A stretch of DNA of 64,000 nt from Acidobacteriales bacterium 59-55 (GTDB lineage Bacteria > Acidobacteriota > Terriglobia > Terriglobales > Acidobacteriaceae), in assembly GCA_001897435.1 (NCBI GenBank), contig MKSV01000003.1, forward strand, positions 557,393-621,392, written 5' to 3'. Position 1 is the stretch's first letter. Every line of letters starts with the position of its first letter. Made by a program: the position numbers and the translations under genes. This document shows, in pieces, positions 50,832 through 59,129 of this stretch. The notes beneath the pieces are model-generated. The model was not told the origin of the DNA and ran no database searches. It worked only from the letters and a program-made list of their open reading frames with translations.

Positions 50832-52700
50832 CTACTTGTGGGCCAGCATTGCACTCGGCGTTGTATCTGCGGGCAGATCGCCGAGAACGAACTGGATGGC
50901 GTTCTGAATCATCTCCGCCAGAGCCGGTGTCTCGAAGAGCGTTGGAGTGTGCCCGATCGCGCAGTTGAAGACGCGGCCTGCGCCATCGCTCTTGATCCAG
51001 ACCAGGCCATAGTCCTTATCGGGACGGACGTGCCAGGGGCTCAGATCCGTCTTATCCGCGTCAATGCTAATCAGCACATGCAGCTTCTCCCGCGAGTAAG
51101 GTCCGGTAGGCAGGAAGTGATAGAACTCATCCGTATAGACAAAGCCCTTTCCGCCGAGCTTCGCAGTGAGCGGGCTGGAGGCGAACTGCTTGGTCAGCGG
51201 ACTGTTTGGATCGTCGATCTTCAACGTCGCCGTCTCGACCCGGTGAGGACCGGTCTGCGCGCCGATCAGATCGCCGAACTCAGGCACATCCGGCGAGGCG
51301 TAGCTCGCTCCATGCAGGCCGGCGACTCCGCCGCCTTCGCGCACAAAGCGGGACAGGCCATCCATCACCTGAGGATCGATAAAGACCGGACCGTCACCGC
51401 TGTTCAGAAACACGGCATCGTAGTCCAAGATCTTGGGATACTTCAAATTATTCAGGTCGTTATCGAAGATCGCTTCGAACGCTCCCGTGTTCTTCGCCAT
51501 CCTGGCAATTGCGAAGTTCGCGTGGGCAGCGGTGTCGTGATAGTAGGCGCCGGCCGGAGCCACATCCACAATCAGCAACTTCCTTGGCTTCTTCGGAGCC
51601 ACCAGAGCCTTCGCGGGCAGCGCGGCGATAATCTTGGCCTTCACATCAGCCGGAATACGAGTGTCAGGCGTCGGCGGAATCAGGAGCGCGTCCTGTTCCA
51701 CGCGATATCCCATGGCCGGGCGAACGGCCTTTTCGAAGTCCTTCGCTTCCTGCCACAAGGTGGCAAACTGGCCACCTGACATGCCCGACTGCGGAGCGGT
51801 TGCAATCCTTACCTGCCAGGGATCGACATCAAGCGCGATGAACAAGGGCTTCGTTCCGCTATAAGGACGGCCGCAGTTGACGCACTTGTCGGGCTGCTCC
51901 ACAGGCGCGGGCTCTTGCCGTGCAATCTCGAACAGAAATTTTTGTAGGCCCGCAACACCCGTTCCCAGGCGAACATCGCGACCGTTGCTGCCGAGCGCAT
52001 TGCGATCTCGCACATTGACCGCCATTAGTCGGCCCTTCAACTGCGCCAGCCCTTCAATCGGCCGGATTCCCTGCTCGATCCACTTGGCCAGGTCGGCGCT
52101 GACGCCGATGTGCGGACTCAGGCTGTCGATCGAACTCATCAACGCCTTCGGATCGCCCGGGCTCTCGATGGCCACGTTGATGCCGTTTTGCGTTGCGAGC
52201 TTATCCAGCGCGGAGAGCGACGAGGGAGCGGCGCTGGTCACGATGGTATCGACGCCAAGTTCCTTCGCAAAGGCGAACAGCTTGCTGGCTGAAGCGTCGT
52301 CGGATGGAATGCTATCGACGTGATAAGCGGGCATCTTCAAGCGCAGTTCGGCCAGCCGAGCTTTGACCACGGCAATCTCTGCCGACGTCAGATTGGCGTC
52401 CAGATTTTTGTCGATCTCCGGGCTCACCTTCTGAGTGCTCTCGCCCTCGATGCTTGCGAGGCCCAGGGCATCGGTCAATGCCGCCGCCTCGGAGAAGGTG
52501 AGTGAGCGAAAGACAGTCGAGGCGACGCCCACTCGCCAGCCGAGTAGATGATCGACCGAGACACGAATCTGCGAAGAATCCGGCCGTACCGATTTCGTTC
52601 CAGCTCGTTTGGCCTGAGCAGCCGCTACGCTGGCCGCTTGAAAAGACATCACCGCCAACGCCATTGTTGCAACAACCGTGAGGTTTCTGTTCTTCGTCAT
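50832..52700 (-). CDS. Exported fusion of a xylose-isomerase-like TIM barrel and a ThuA domain
   Basis: 622 residues. Signal peptide 1-28 (ending SVAAAQA). Residues about 45-265 look like the AP-endonuclease-2/xylose-isomerase TIM barrel (SVDHLLGWRVGVASTVFRSLTFSEAAALTDALG, YHVDSIPSD, INVAIESPGDP). A short part with CVNCG at 273-277 and LFIALDVDPWQ links it to a ThuA-like domain at about 372-612 (KLLIVDVAPAGAYYHDTAAHANFAIARM, NSGDGPVFIDPQVMDGLSRFVREGGGVAGLHGASY, VWIKSDGAGRVFNCAIGHT). ThuA-type proteins belong to oxidised (3-keto) sugar metabolism in rhizobia. It is the last gene of the large operon. Confidence 0.82.
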   Translation of the reverse strand: MTKNRNLTVVATMALAVMSFQAASVAAAQAKRAGTKSVRPDSSQIRVSVDHLLGWRVGVASTVFRSLTFSEAAALTDALGLASIEGESTQKVSPEIDKNLDANLTSAEIAVVKARLAELRLKMPAYHVDSIPSDDASASKLFAFAKELGVDTIVTSAAPSSLSALDKLATQNGINVAIESPGDPKALMSSIDSLSPHIGVSADLAKWIEQGIRPIEGLAQLKGRLMAVNVRDRNALGSNGRDVRLGTGVAGLQKFLFEIARQEPAPVEQPDKCVNCGRPYSGTKPLFIALDVDPWQVRIATAPQSGMSGGQFATLWQEAKDFEKAVRPAMGYRVEQDALLIPPTPDTRIPADVKAKIIAALPAKALVAPKKPRKLLIVDVAPAGAYYHDTAAHANFAIARMAKNTGAFEAIFDNDLNNLKYPKILDYDAVFLNSGDGPVFIDPQVMDGLSRFVREGGGVAGLHGASYASPDVPEFGDLIGAQTGPHRVETATLKIDDPNSPLTKQFASSPLTAKLGGKGFVYTDEFYHFLPTGPYSREKLHVLISIDADKTDLSPWHVRPDKDYGLVWIKSDGAGRVFNCAIGHTPTLFETPALAEMIQNAIQFVLGDLPADTTPSAMLAHK

Positions 52701-52790
52701 GTGATTGATACCTCTCTAAGTAACTGGGCTATAAGAGCAATTTCTTTCAAAACACTTTTAGATCGGAGGAGCGCGTCGAGTTACAAACGA

Positions 52791-53549
52791 TTATTTGAAG
52801 ACCCATCCACCATCGACGTGGATCGACTGGCCCGTCAGATAACTGGCCTCGTCCGAAGCAAAGAATGCGGCCACCGTTCCAATCTCCCGGGGCTCGCCGG
52901 GGCGTCCGGTGGAGATCTGCTTCAGAATCTCCGGAAGAATCTCCGGGCTGTTCAGAATCCACTCCGTCATACTGGTGGCGATAAAGCCGGGGTGAACGCA
53001 GTTAACGCGAATTCCCAATGGCGTCATCTCGGCGGAGACGTTGCGCGTGAGCGCCTCCAGCCCAAGCTTCGCCGGCGCATAGTGAGTGCGACCCGCAATG
53101 ATCTTTGCAGCCTGTACCGAGCCGATATTCACGATGCTGGCCTTGCGGCCTTCGGCGACAACCCGTTTGCAAAAGGTCTGCGAACAGAGCCACGGCCCGC
53201 GCAGGTCTACATCAGTGACACGAGTCCACTGCTCGTCTTTCAGTTCCAGGAAAGGAACGATGGTTTCGATGCCGGCGTTGTTCACCAGGATATCCACATG
53301 GCCGAACTCGCTCCAAGCCTCCTCGAACATCGTCTCCACCTCTGCACGCTTCGACACGTCTGCCTGAAAGGCCTTCGACCGGCGACCCTTTGAGCGTATC
53401 CACTGGACCACGCCGTCGACTTCCGGAGCAGTAATGTCGATATCGTTCACCACAACATCGGCGCCCTCCTCTGCAAAGACCTCGGCGATTCCGCGGCCTA
53501 TACCCCGGCCGCCACCAGTGATCAGAGCGACTTTCCCCTCAAGCTTCAT
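52791..53549 (-). CDS. Short-chain dehydrogenase/reductase (SDR C)
   Basis: 252 residues from ATG 53549, with GGAG eight bases upstream; the frame extends to 53651 but overlaps the hairpin after the PQQ gene. Motifs: ITGGGRGIGRGIAEVF, LVNNAGIE, VNIGSVQAAKI (Ser) and HYAPAKLGLEALTRN (Y-x3-K). The end SYLTGQSIHVDGGWVFK is typical. It is 124 bases after the PQQ dehydrogenase gene and 90 bases before the TIM-barrel/ThuA gene. Confidence 0.9.
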   Translation of the reverse strand: MKLEGKVALITGGGRGIGRGIAEVFAEEGADVVVNDIDITAPEVDGVVQWIRSKGRRSKAFQADVSKRAEVETMFEEAWSEFGHVDILVNNAGIETIVPFLELKDEQWTRVTDVDLRGPWLCSQTFCKRVVAEGRKASIVNIGSVQAAKIIAGRTHYAPAKLGLEALTRNVSAEMTPLGIRVNCVHPGFIATSMTEWILNSPEILPEILKQISTGRPGEPREIGTVAAFFASDEASYLTGQSIHVDGGWVFK

Positions 53550-53629
53550 CAATGCGACTCCATGCGAACATTCAGGTTCCTTCAGCAGTGATTTATGCAA
53601 GCCAGCCAAGTGGAATGGATGGCTCGAAG

Positions 53630-53662
53630 ATCGAGCCTGTTCGATATGCAAACAGGCTCGAT
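53630..53662 (-). promoter_or_regulatory. Perfect 12-bp hairpin after the PQQ dehydrogenase stop
   Basis: ATCGAGCCTGTT (53630-53641) and AACAGGCTCGAT (53651-53662), with a 9-base loop. It begins 11 bases after the stop codon. No T run follows on the minus strand, so a stabilising or partial-terminator role is more likely than full termination. Confidence 0.7.
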
Positions 53663-53673
53663 AGGTTTCTGCG

Positions 53674-55899
53674 CTATCTCTGAGACTTCGCTACATTCTG
53701 CGGCAACGCGAAGACATAGTAGCCTTGCGAGCCCGGCTTTGCCGGGTCATGCGAGAGTGTCTTCTTCCGATTGCCCTCCGTCGCATAGAAGGCGATATAT
53801 TGCCGCCCTCCCACTTCGTAGACGGCGGGGATCCCATCCGGGTTCGCGTCCAGCTTCGTCTCCCAGATCGTCTTTCCCGTGTCCTTGTCGAGGACCTGGA
53901 TCATACGATCGGCGCTACTGGCAATAATCAGCAGCCCTCCGGCCGTAGCTACAGGACCGTTTCTATTGGGGAGCGAGCTTCCCGTATCTACGATGCCCAC
54001 CTCCGCCAAACCGGGAGTCGTTCCAATCGGCCTGCGCCACTTGATGGATCCATCGTTCAGGTCATAAGCAACGATGGACGACCATGGCGGACTGAACGCC
54101 GGGAGGCTATTCTCGGCGCGGAAGATATTGCCGAACGGACCATAGAAGCGAGTCTGACCCGGCGGCGGCGCAAACACCGCGGAAGCCTTCTGAGTCGGCT
54201 TCTTCTCCGGTGCCGCTTCTCCAGCCGCGGGATTCTTGAGGTACGCTGCCAGAGCTTCTACGTCCGCCGGTTTCAGCGCCGTCTCGGAGAACGCCGGCAT
54301 CTCTCCGTTTCCGCTTCGCAGAACGGTGGTGAAGCGAGCGAAATCGATGCTCGCCGGATAGGTGATGCGATCGCGATTCGGTCCATGGCAGCCGATGCAG
54401 GTCTTCGAATAGAGCGCATAGCCTCGCTGTTCGAGCGGGCTTGCGGCCGCCGCGTTCGCACGCACGGGCTGCGTTTGGGTCATGGCATGAATGGTCGGCA
54501 GATCGTATGCCTTCACATACATCATCCCGGTGGTTGGATCGGCCGCGGTGCTGCCCTGATTGGCTCCGCCCATCTCGCCCGGTGCCGAGATCTGGTTGCC
54601 CTTGACAGTGACCGGAGTAAAGATGCCCTCGCTCTTCGCATTCGCGACGATGTCGTGGATACGCGCCTTCTCAGTCGGGCTCAGATACGGATTGACATCG
54701 TTCACCGTAAATATCTGCCGCGAGAAAGGCTTCGGGTAGGTAGGAAAAGGCTGCGTCGGCCACGACTCTTCGTCCGGCATATCGGACTTCGGAACGGGCC
54801 GCTCTTCAATGGGCCACAGCGGCTTGCCGGTGACGCGATCGAAGACATAGAGGAAGCCTGTCTTTCCGGCCAGCGCCACGGCGTCCACCATCTTGCCGTC
54901 ATGGCGAATGGTCAACAGTTTCGGCGCGGCTGTCGGGTCATAGTCCCACAGGTCGTGATGCACAATCTGGTAGTGCCACAGGCGCTTTCCCGTACGCGCA
55001 TCGAGAGCCAGCAGAGTGTTGCCGAAAAGATCCGCCCCCTTGCGGTCCGCGCCATAGAGATCGTACGTAGGCGAGCCGATCGGGAAGTACGCGATGCCGC
55101 GTTTCACATCCAGCGAGATCTCGCCCCAGGTATTGTTGCCGCCGATGTACTTCCATGCATCGGGAGGCATCGTGTCATAGCCGAACTCGCCGGGATGCGG
55201 AACCGTGTGGAAGGTCCATACGATCTTTCCGGTGTGAACATCGTAAGCGCGCAGATCTCCCGGAGGCGAGTTGTACATCTCTCCCGGAGCCGATCCGAGG
55301 ATGATGAGGTTCTCAAAGACACGCCCCGGGGTGCCGTTCTGAATATCGCCGATCGTGGCAGGATCTCTTCCAACACCCTCCCGCAGATTCACGCGGCCGT
55401 TCGTGCCGAACGAAAGGATCGGCTTGCCGGTCTTCGCATCGAGTTCCTGCATGTAGCTGTCGACAGCGAAGATCAGCCGCTGATCCTTGCCGTCCTGCGA
55501 CGACCAGAAGTTGAAGCCGCGATTGGTCGGCTGGCCCTCGCTATTGGCATGGGCCCATATCTGCTTGCCCGTGGCGGCATCGAGCGCATAGATTCCCATG
55601 TCCTTCCCGACGACGTACATCACGTTGTCGACAACGAGCGGATTGAAGGAGAAACGTCCCACCGGTCCCGGTGCCGGCACGAACCACGCCTGCTTGAGCT
55701 GATCCACATTGCTCTTGTTGATCTGCTTAAGCGACGAGTACTGCATGGAGTCCGGGGAGCCGCCATAATCGCTCCAGGAAGAATAAGCTGCCCCCTGCGA
55801 ATTTGCGGGAGTCTTCTCCGCCGTCAAGACAACAGCCAGTACCGCCAATCCCATCACCAGGCAAAGCTGAGGCAGCAAACGTGCATTCCTCTTAGACAT
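53674..55899 (-). CDS. PQQ-dependent dehydrogenase with cytochrome c domain inserted in the propeller
   Basis: 741 residues from ATG 55899 (AGGAG ten bases upstream). A signal/anchor at about 8-28 is followed by propeller blades, with the glucose-dehydrogenase-type segment WHYQIVHHDLWDYDPTAAPKLL at 308-329 that contributes to the PQQ site. Residues about 488-558 are a c-type cytochrome: CIGCHG at 501-506 binds haem and M534 (GNGEMPAF) fits the sixth ligand. The propeller then resumes (IVAYDLNDGSIKWRRPIG ... YEVGGRQYIAFYATEG). It should oxidise a sugar or polyol in the periplasm and pass electrons directly to its own haem. No PQQ synthesis genes are in the window. Confidence 0.9.
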   Translation of the reverse strand: MSKRNARLLPQLCLVMGLAVLAVVLTAEKTPANSQGAAYSSWSDYGGSPDSMQYSSLKQINKSNVDQLKQAWFVPAPGPVGRFSFNPLVVDNVMYVVGKDMGIYALDAATGKQIWAHANSEGQPTNRGFNFWSSQDGKDQRLIFAVDSYMQELDAKTGKPILSFGTNGRVNLREGVGRDPATIGDIQNGTPGRVFENLIILGSAPGEMYNSPPGDLRAYDVHTGKIVWTFHTVPHPGEFGYDTMPPDAWKYIGGNNTWGEISLDVKRGIAYFPIGSPTYDLYGADRKGADLFGNTLLALDARTGKRLWHYQIVHHDLWDYDPTAAPKLLTIRHDGKMVDAVALAGKTGFLYVFDRVTGKPLWPIEERPVPKSDMPDEESWPTQPFPTYPKPFSRQIFTVNDVNPYLSPTEKARIHDIVANAKSEGIFTPVTVKGNQISAPGEMGGANQGSTAADPTTGMMYVKAYDLPTIHAMTQTQPVRANAAAASPLEQRGYALYSKTCIGCHGPNRDRITYPASIDFARFTTVLRSGNGEMPAFSETALKPADVEALAAYLKNPAAGEAAPEKKPTQKASAVFAPPPGQTRFYGPFGNIFRAENSLPAFSPPWSSIVAYDLNDGSIKWRRPIGTTPGLAEVGIVDTGSSLPNRNGPVATAGGLLIIASSADRMIQVLDKDTGKTIWETKLDANPDGIPAVYEVGGRQYIAFYATEGNRKKTLSHDPAKPGSQGYYVFALPQNVAKSQR

Positions 55900-55929
55900 A
55901 CGTATCTCTCTCCTGTCTTCCCGCAAGCG

Positions 55930-56871
55930 TCACGCTTTGAACTTGTATCCGAGCTTCTCCAGATAGGCCTTGGTGATCTTCACGGTCTCGAGCGGCGTCA
56001 TCGGCTCGTTCTTCGACGCATCCAGTTCGACCATGATGCTCGGTTTCTGGCCACCGCTCTCGCACATATCGAGGATGCCCTTGATATCGACGACTCCCAT
56101 GCCCAGCGGACAGTAGCCGACATAAGCATCCCAGCCCTTGTAGTCCTTCAGGTGCATGTGCGTGACCAGCGGCAGAAAATCCTTTACCACCTGGGCCGCG
56201 TCCGCTCCGCCCTTCTGGAGTTGGCCGACATCCGGGGCGAACTTCAGATTGGCGGTGTTCACCGAGTTCATCACCGCATAGGTCTCGTCGCGCGTCTCGA
56301 CACAGGTGCCCGTATGTTGATGGAAGCCGGTCTTCAGACCGAGATCAACAACGGCAGCAGAGTAGTCGTTAAGCGCGGAGACGATGTCCGCTTGATGCTC
56401 CTTGAAGTTGTAGGTGTCGCGCTTCACGCCATTCGGCGCCAGCACAATATAGGTTCCCTTGAACTTTTGAACGATCTTGGATAAACGGATGACGCGATCA
56501 ATCTCCTCTTTCCGCTTGGAAGGATCGAGCAGGTTCGGCGTGATGTAACACGACTGCAGCGGGACAGGATACTTCTTCATCAGCGGAACCAGCTCTCCCT
56601 TTTGATCCCAATAGTCCAGGACCTCGGGGAAGGTCTCGTAGGACCAGAACCCCTCTGCCGAAATATCCTTCAAGGCCGCATCCAGCGTGGCCGCGGCTTC
56701 GGGGCGAGGGAAGGTTCCCCACGTAATGCAGGTATGACCGATCTTCAACTTCCTGGTTGGCTTCATAGAACCTTTCTTTGCAAAGGCGGTTCCCAGGCCA
56801 GGGACCGCCAGCGCACCTGCGCCAAGGGCCATTGTTTTGAGAAAGTCACGGCGTGCGATTCTTGCGTTCAT
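55930..56871 (-). CDS. Sugar phosphate isomerase/epimerase-type TIM barrel protein, Tat-exported
   Basis: 313 residues from ATG 56871, with AAGGAG immediately upstream. The leader NARIARRDFLKTMALGAGALAVPGLGTAFA is a twin-arginine signal. The AP-endonuclease-2/xylose-isomerase barrel shows GHTCITWGTF, EGFWSYETFPEVLDYWD, a histidine pair (GFHQHTGTCVETRDE), FAPDVGQLQKGG, HMHLKDYKGWD and IMVELDAS at the metal-binding strand ends. Family members act on free sugars, inositols or keto-sugars. It lies 30 bases before the PQQ dehydrogenase gene and probably handles its product or substrate in the periplasm. Confidence 0.87.
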   Translation of the reverse strand: MNARIARRDFLKTMALGAGALAVPGLGTAFAKKGSMKPTRKLKIGHTCITWGTFPRPEAAATLDAALKDISAEGFWSYETFPEVLDYWDQKGELVPLMKKYPVPLQSCYITPNLLDPSKRKEEIDRVIRLSKIVQKFKGTYIVLAPNGVKRDTYNFKEHQADIVSALNDYSAAVVDLGLKTGFHQHTGTCVETRDETYAVMNSVNTANLKFAPDVGQLQKGGADAAQVVKDFLPLVTHMHLKDYKGWDAYVGYCPLGMGVVDIKGILDMCESGGQKPSIMVELDASKNEPMTPLETVKITKAYLEKLGYKFKA

Positions 56872-56923
56872 GGTTAACTCCTTCGTTTCGGTCGTTCTCA
56901 CTCTCGTTTTCTGAGAAGCAGCA

Positions 56924-57205
56924 TCAGCCAGGTCCAAAGCCGATGTAGGGCTTCAAAGGGATCAGCGAGGACTCAACAATCCCCGCCCTGGTAAAGGGCA
57001 GCGTCTTCAACATCTCCAGCACTTCGTCCACGCTTCCGGCCTCCCACAGGATGCAGACTCCCGGCGTATCCGCGCGATGCCAAAGCTGACGAATAGCTCC
57101 CTCGGCGTAAAGCTCGCGAGCACGCAGCACCTCCGCCTCGACCAGCAGAGCGTACTGGTCCTGCGTGAAGCTATCCTGCGGCCGCGATATGGATATGAAC
57201 TGCAT
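56924..57205 (-). CDS. Muconolactone-isomerase-like small protein (copy 1)
   Basis: 93 residues. The sequence follows the muconolactone delta-isomerase (ferredoxin-like) fold: QFISISRP at the first strand, LLVEAEVLRARELYAEGAIRQLWHRADTPGVCILWEAGSVDEVLEMLKTLPF, then a last strand and PLKPYIGFGPG. It resembles the copy at 58805-59110. The family includes true CatC enzymes and many stand-alone relatives of unknown role. It sits between the cyclase and the TIM-barrel gene. Confidence 0.82.
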   Translation of the reverse strand: MQFISISRPQDSFTQDQYALLVEAEVLRARELYAEGAIRQLWHRADTPGVCILWEAGSVDEVLEMLKTLPFTRAGIVESSLIPLKPYIGFGPG

Positions 57206-57246
57206 CCTGGCTTCTACTTACTCCTACGTCTTCCGCTTCGTCTTCT

Positions 57247-57966
57247 TTACGACTCCAGAATCGCAACCGCGCGAACCGGCGCCGCCGTGGTGTTCACCCA
57301 CTTGATGGGAAACAGGCTGAGAGTGAAGCCGTGACTCGGTAACTTGTCCAGATTCGTAAGGTTCTCCAGGTGGTAGTACTCGCGCGTATTCATCACGCGA
57401 TGCGCCTCCCAGAACTTCTTGCGCTCGAACATAGCCCAAATAGGCGGGTCATAGGTAACGGCGTCGATGCCCGTCATCTTTACGCCTTGATCGAGAAGCC
57501 AGTTCGTTGCCTCGCCGGTCATGCCGACATGGTCGGTGAGGTACTTATCACTGTCCTGTATCGCCCCCGCGCCGGTGTGGATGAGAACGATATCGAGCGG
57601 TTTCAGGGTGTAGTCGATCTTCTTCAACGCCTCGCGCATGTCATCGACGCTGATGCCCGCGCCCTTCGGCAGATGCCGGAAGTCCAGGCACACGCCATTT
57701 CCATAGCAGTATTCAAGCGGAATCGATTCAGGGCCGGGGGCATCCTCGCGCATGTGGCGAAGCGCATCCACGTGCGTCCCGATATGATCGCCAATAACGA
57801 TCATGTAGTGAGCCGTCAGTGAATCGACGCCGTACTTCGCTGCGCCGATGCGTTCGGCAAAACCCTGCCACGTCTCATACATCACCAGAGCCGGGCGCAC
57901 GACTCGGGGAAAGGTGACCATCTCGTTATGTACGGACATGCTTAGATCGATAAGCTCGCGGGCCAT
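57247..57966 (-). CDS. Cyclase-family (kynurenine formamidase-like) metal hydrolase
   Basis: 239 residues from ATG 57966, with AAAGGAAG upstream; a frame open to 58287 overlaps the SDR gene and is rejected. The zinc or manganese motif is H-x-G-T-H-x-D in GDHIGTHVDALRHMREDAPG, the family signature. The rest (DIVLIHTGAGAIQDSDKYLTDHVGMTGEATNWLLDQGVKMTGIDAVTYDPP) is also typical. Members hydrolyse amides, lactones or related rings, or cyclise polyketides. A lactone or ring-opening step in the island's pathway is plausible. Confidence 0.9.
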   Translation of the reverse strand: MARELIDLSMSVHNEMVTFPRVVRPALVMYETWQGFAERIGAAKYGVDSLTAHYMIVIGDHIGTHVDALRHMREDAPGPESIPLEYCYGNGVCLDFRHLPKGAGISVDDMREALKKIDYTLKPLDIVLIHTGAGAIQDSDKYLTDHVGMTGEATNWLLDQGVKMTGIDAVTYDPPIWAMFERKKFWEAHRVMNTREYYHLENLTNLDKLPSHGFTLSLFPIKWVNTTAAPVRAVAILES

Positions 57967-58025
57967 GAACTCTTCCTTTGCGTTGATCTGTCTTCCCTGT
58001 CGAATGGCATAACTACTTATGCCAA

Positions 58026-58808
58026 CTACTGTGTTGCCGTAAGTCCCCCATCCAGAGACAAGGTATGTCCGGTAATAAAATCGGAGGCCGGCGATGCCAG
58101 AAAGAGAGCGGCGCTCATCACCTCGTCCGGCTCTCCGATGCGTCCCAGCGGAATTCGCTCGACGAGCTTCGCCGAGAACTCCGGATCCCGTAACATCGCG
58201 CCGACCTGCTCCGTCCGGATAAACGTCGGCGCAATCACATTCACGTTGATTCTGTGCGGCGCCCACTCGGCCGATAGCTGCTTGCACAGAGTAATCAAGC
58301 CGCCCTTGGCAGCGCAGTAGGCTGCATAGCCCCGGCCGCGCAGAGCGAGCGTCGAACGCACCGAGCCAAGATGAATCTGCTTGCCGCCCTCTCCCTGACG
58401 GATCATGTGGCGCGCAGCGGCCTGCGCCTGAAACATCGCGCTCTTGAGATTGACTTCGTAGACGTAGTCAAACATCTCCTCAGTGACCTCTTCGGCCTTC
58501 TCTTCCCGGTTCAGGCCCACGCAGTTCACAAGAATGTCGAGACGGCCAAAGTGAGCGGCCGCTTCGTTCACCATGCGCTCGGTATCGGCGACGGAAGTGG
58601 CCTCAAAGGCGACCGGCAGCGTCTCGTAGCCTTCGGCGGCGATAGCCCTGGCGCAGGCGATGGCCCGCGCCTCATTGTGACCCGCAATTGCGATCTTCGC
58701 GCCGGCGTTCGCCAATCCACGGCAGACGGCTTCGCCGATGCCGCCATAGCCGCCTGCGACCAATGCAACTTTGCCATCGAGCCGGAACAGCTTATCCATA
58801 GCGCTCAT
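58026..58808 (-). CDS. Short-chain dehydrogenase/reductase (SDR D)
   Basis: 260 residues; ATG 58808 overlaps the stop of the preceding gene by 4 bases (ATGA), so they are coupled. The cofactor loop is VAGGYGGIGEAVC, the structural motif is LVNCVGLN where NNAG is usual, the Ser is in HLGSVRSTLAL and Y-x3-K in YAAYCAAKGGLITLCKQL. The end DFITGHTLSLDGGLTATQ fits gluconate-5-dehydrogenase-like SDRs. Coupled expression with the isomerase-like protein suggests that they act on successive intermediates or form a complex. Confidence 0.9.
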   Translation of the reverse strand: MSAMDKLFRLDGKVALVAGGYGGIGEAVCRGLANAGAKIAIAGHNEARAIACARAIAAEGYETLPVAFEATSVADTERMVNEAAAHFGRLDILVNCVGLNREEKAEEVTEEMFDYVYEVNLKSAMFQAQAAARHMIRQGEGGKQIHLGSVRSTLALRGRGYAAYCAAKGGLITLCKQLSAEWAPHRINVNVIAPTFIRTEQVGAMLRDPEFSAKLVERIPLGRIGEPDEVMSAALFLASPASDFITGHTLSLDGGLTATQ

Positions 58809-59110
58809 CGCGTCCCTCCTCTTTCTCCCCTGGAAGCCGGGTCGTTGGGATGAGAAGCCAGCGGGTGCACCGTGATCGTCAGATATTTGAACAACGGAAG
58901 AGAAGCCAGCGCGTCATGAAGTTGATCGCAATCGTCGGCCTTCCAGATACCCCAGTTCTCCCGGCGTCCCGGCACGCGCCACAGGCGAAGCAACACTCCC
59001 TGTTCGGATAGCTCGCGCGCCCGCGCGGCTTCCTGCCGGCGCAGAACCTTTTCCGCTTCATCGCCTCCCTCTATCGAGGGAGCAACCGCCATGTGCACTA
59101 AGAACTCCAC
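58805..59110 (-). CDS. Muconolactone-isomerase-like small protein (copy 2)
   Basis: 101 residues from GTG 59110, decided by AGGAG six bases upstream. The pattern EFLVHMAVAP, VLRRQEAARARELSEQGVLLRLWRVPGRRENWGIWKADDCDQLHDALASLPLFKYLTITVHPLASHP is the muconolactone delta-isomerase fold and parallels copy 1. The tail (NDPASRGERGGTR) is polar. It lies 19 bases after the E1 gene and overlaps SDR D. No other gene of the classical catechol ortho-pathway is near, so a different substrate is likely. Confidence 0.83.
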   Translation of the reverse strand: MEFLVHMAVAPSIEGGDEAEKVLRRQEAARARELSEQGVLLRLWRVPGRRENWGIWKADDCDQLHDALASLPLFKYLTITVHPLASHPNDPASRGERGGTR

Positions 59111-59129
59111 GAACTTCTCCTGTCTGGCA

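Noticed and set aside
53725..56484. Very long open frame (919 codons) on the plus strand
   Set aside because: It lies opposite the PQQ dehydrogenase and TIM-barrel genes, is Arg-rich with no family features, and arises from the codon bias of the real genes.
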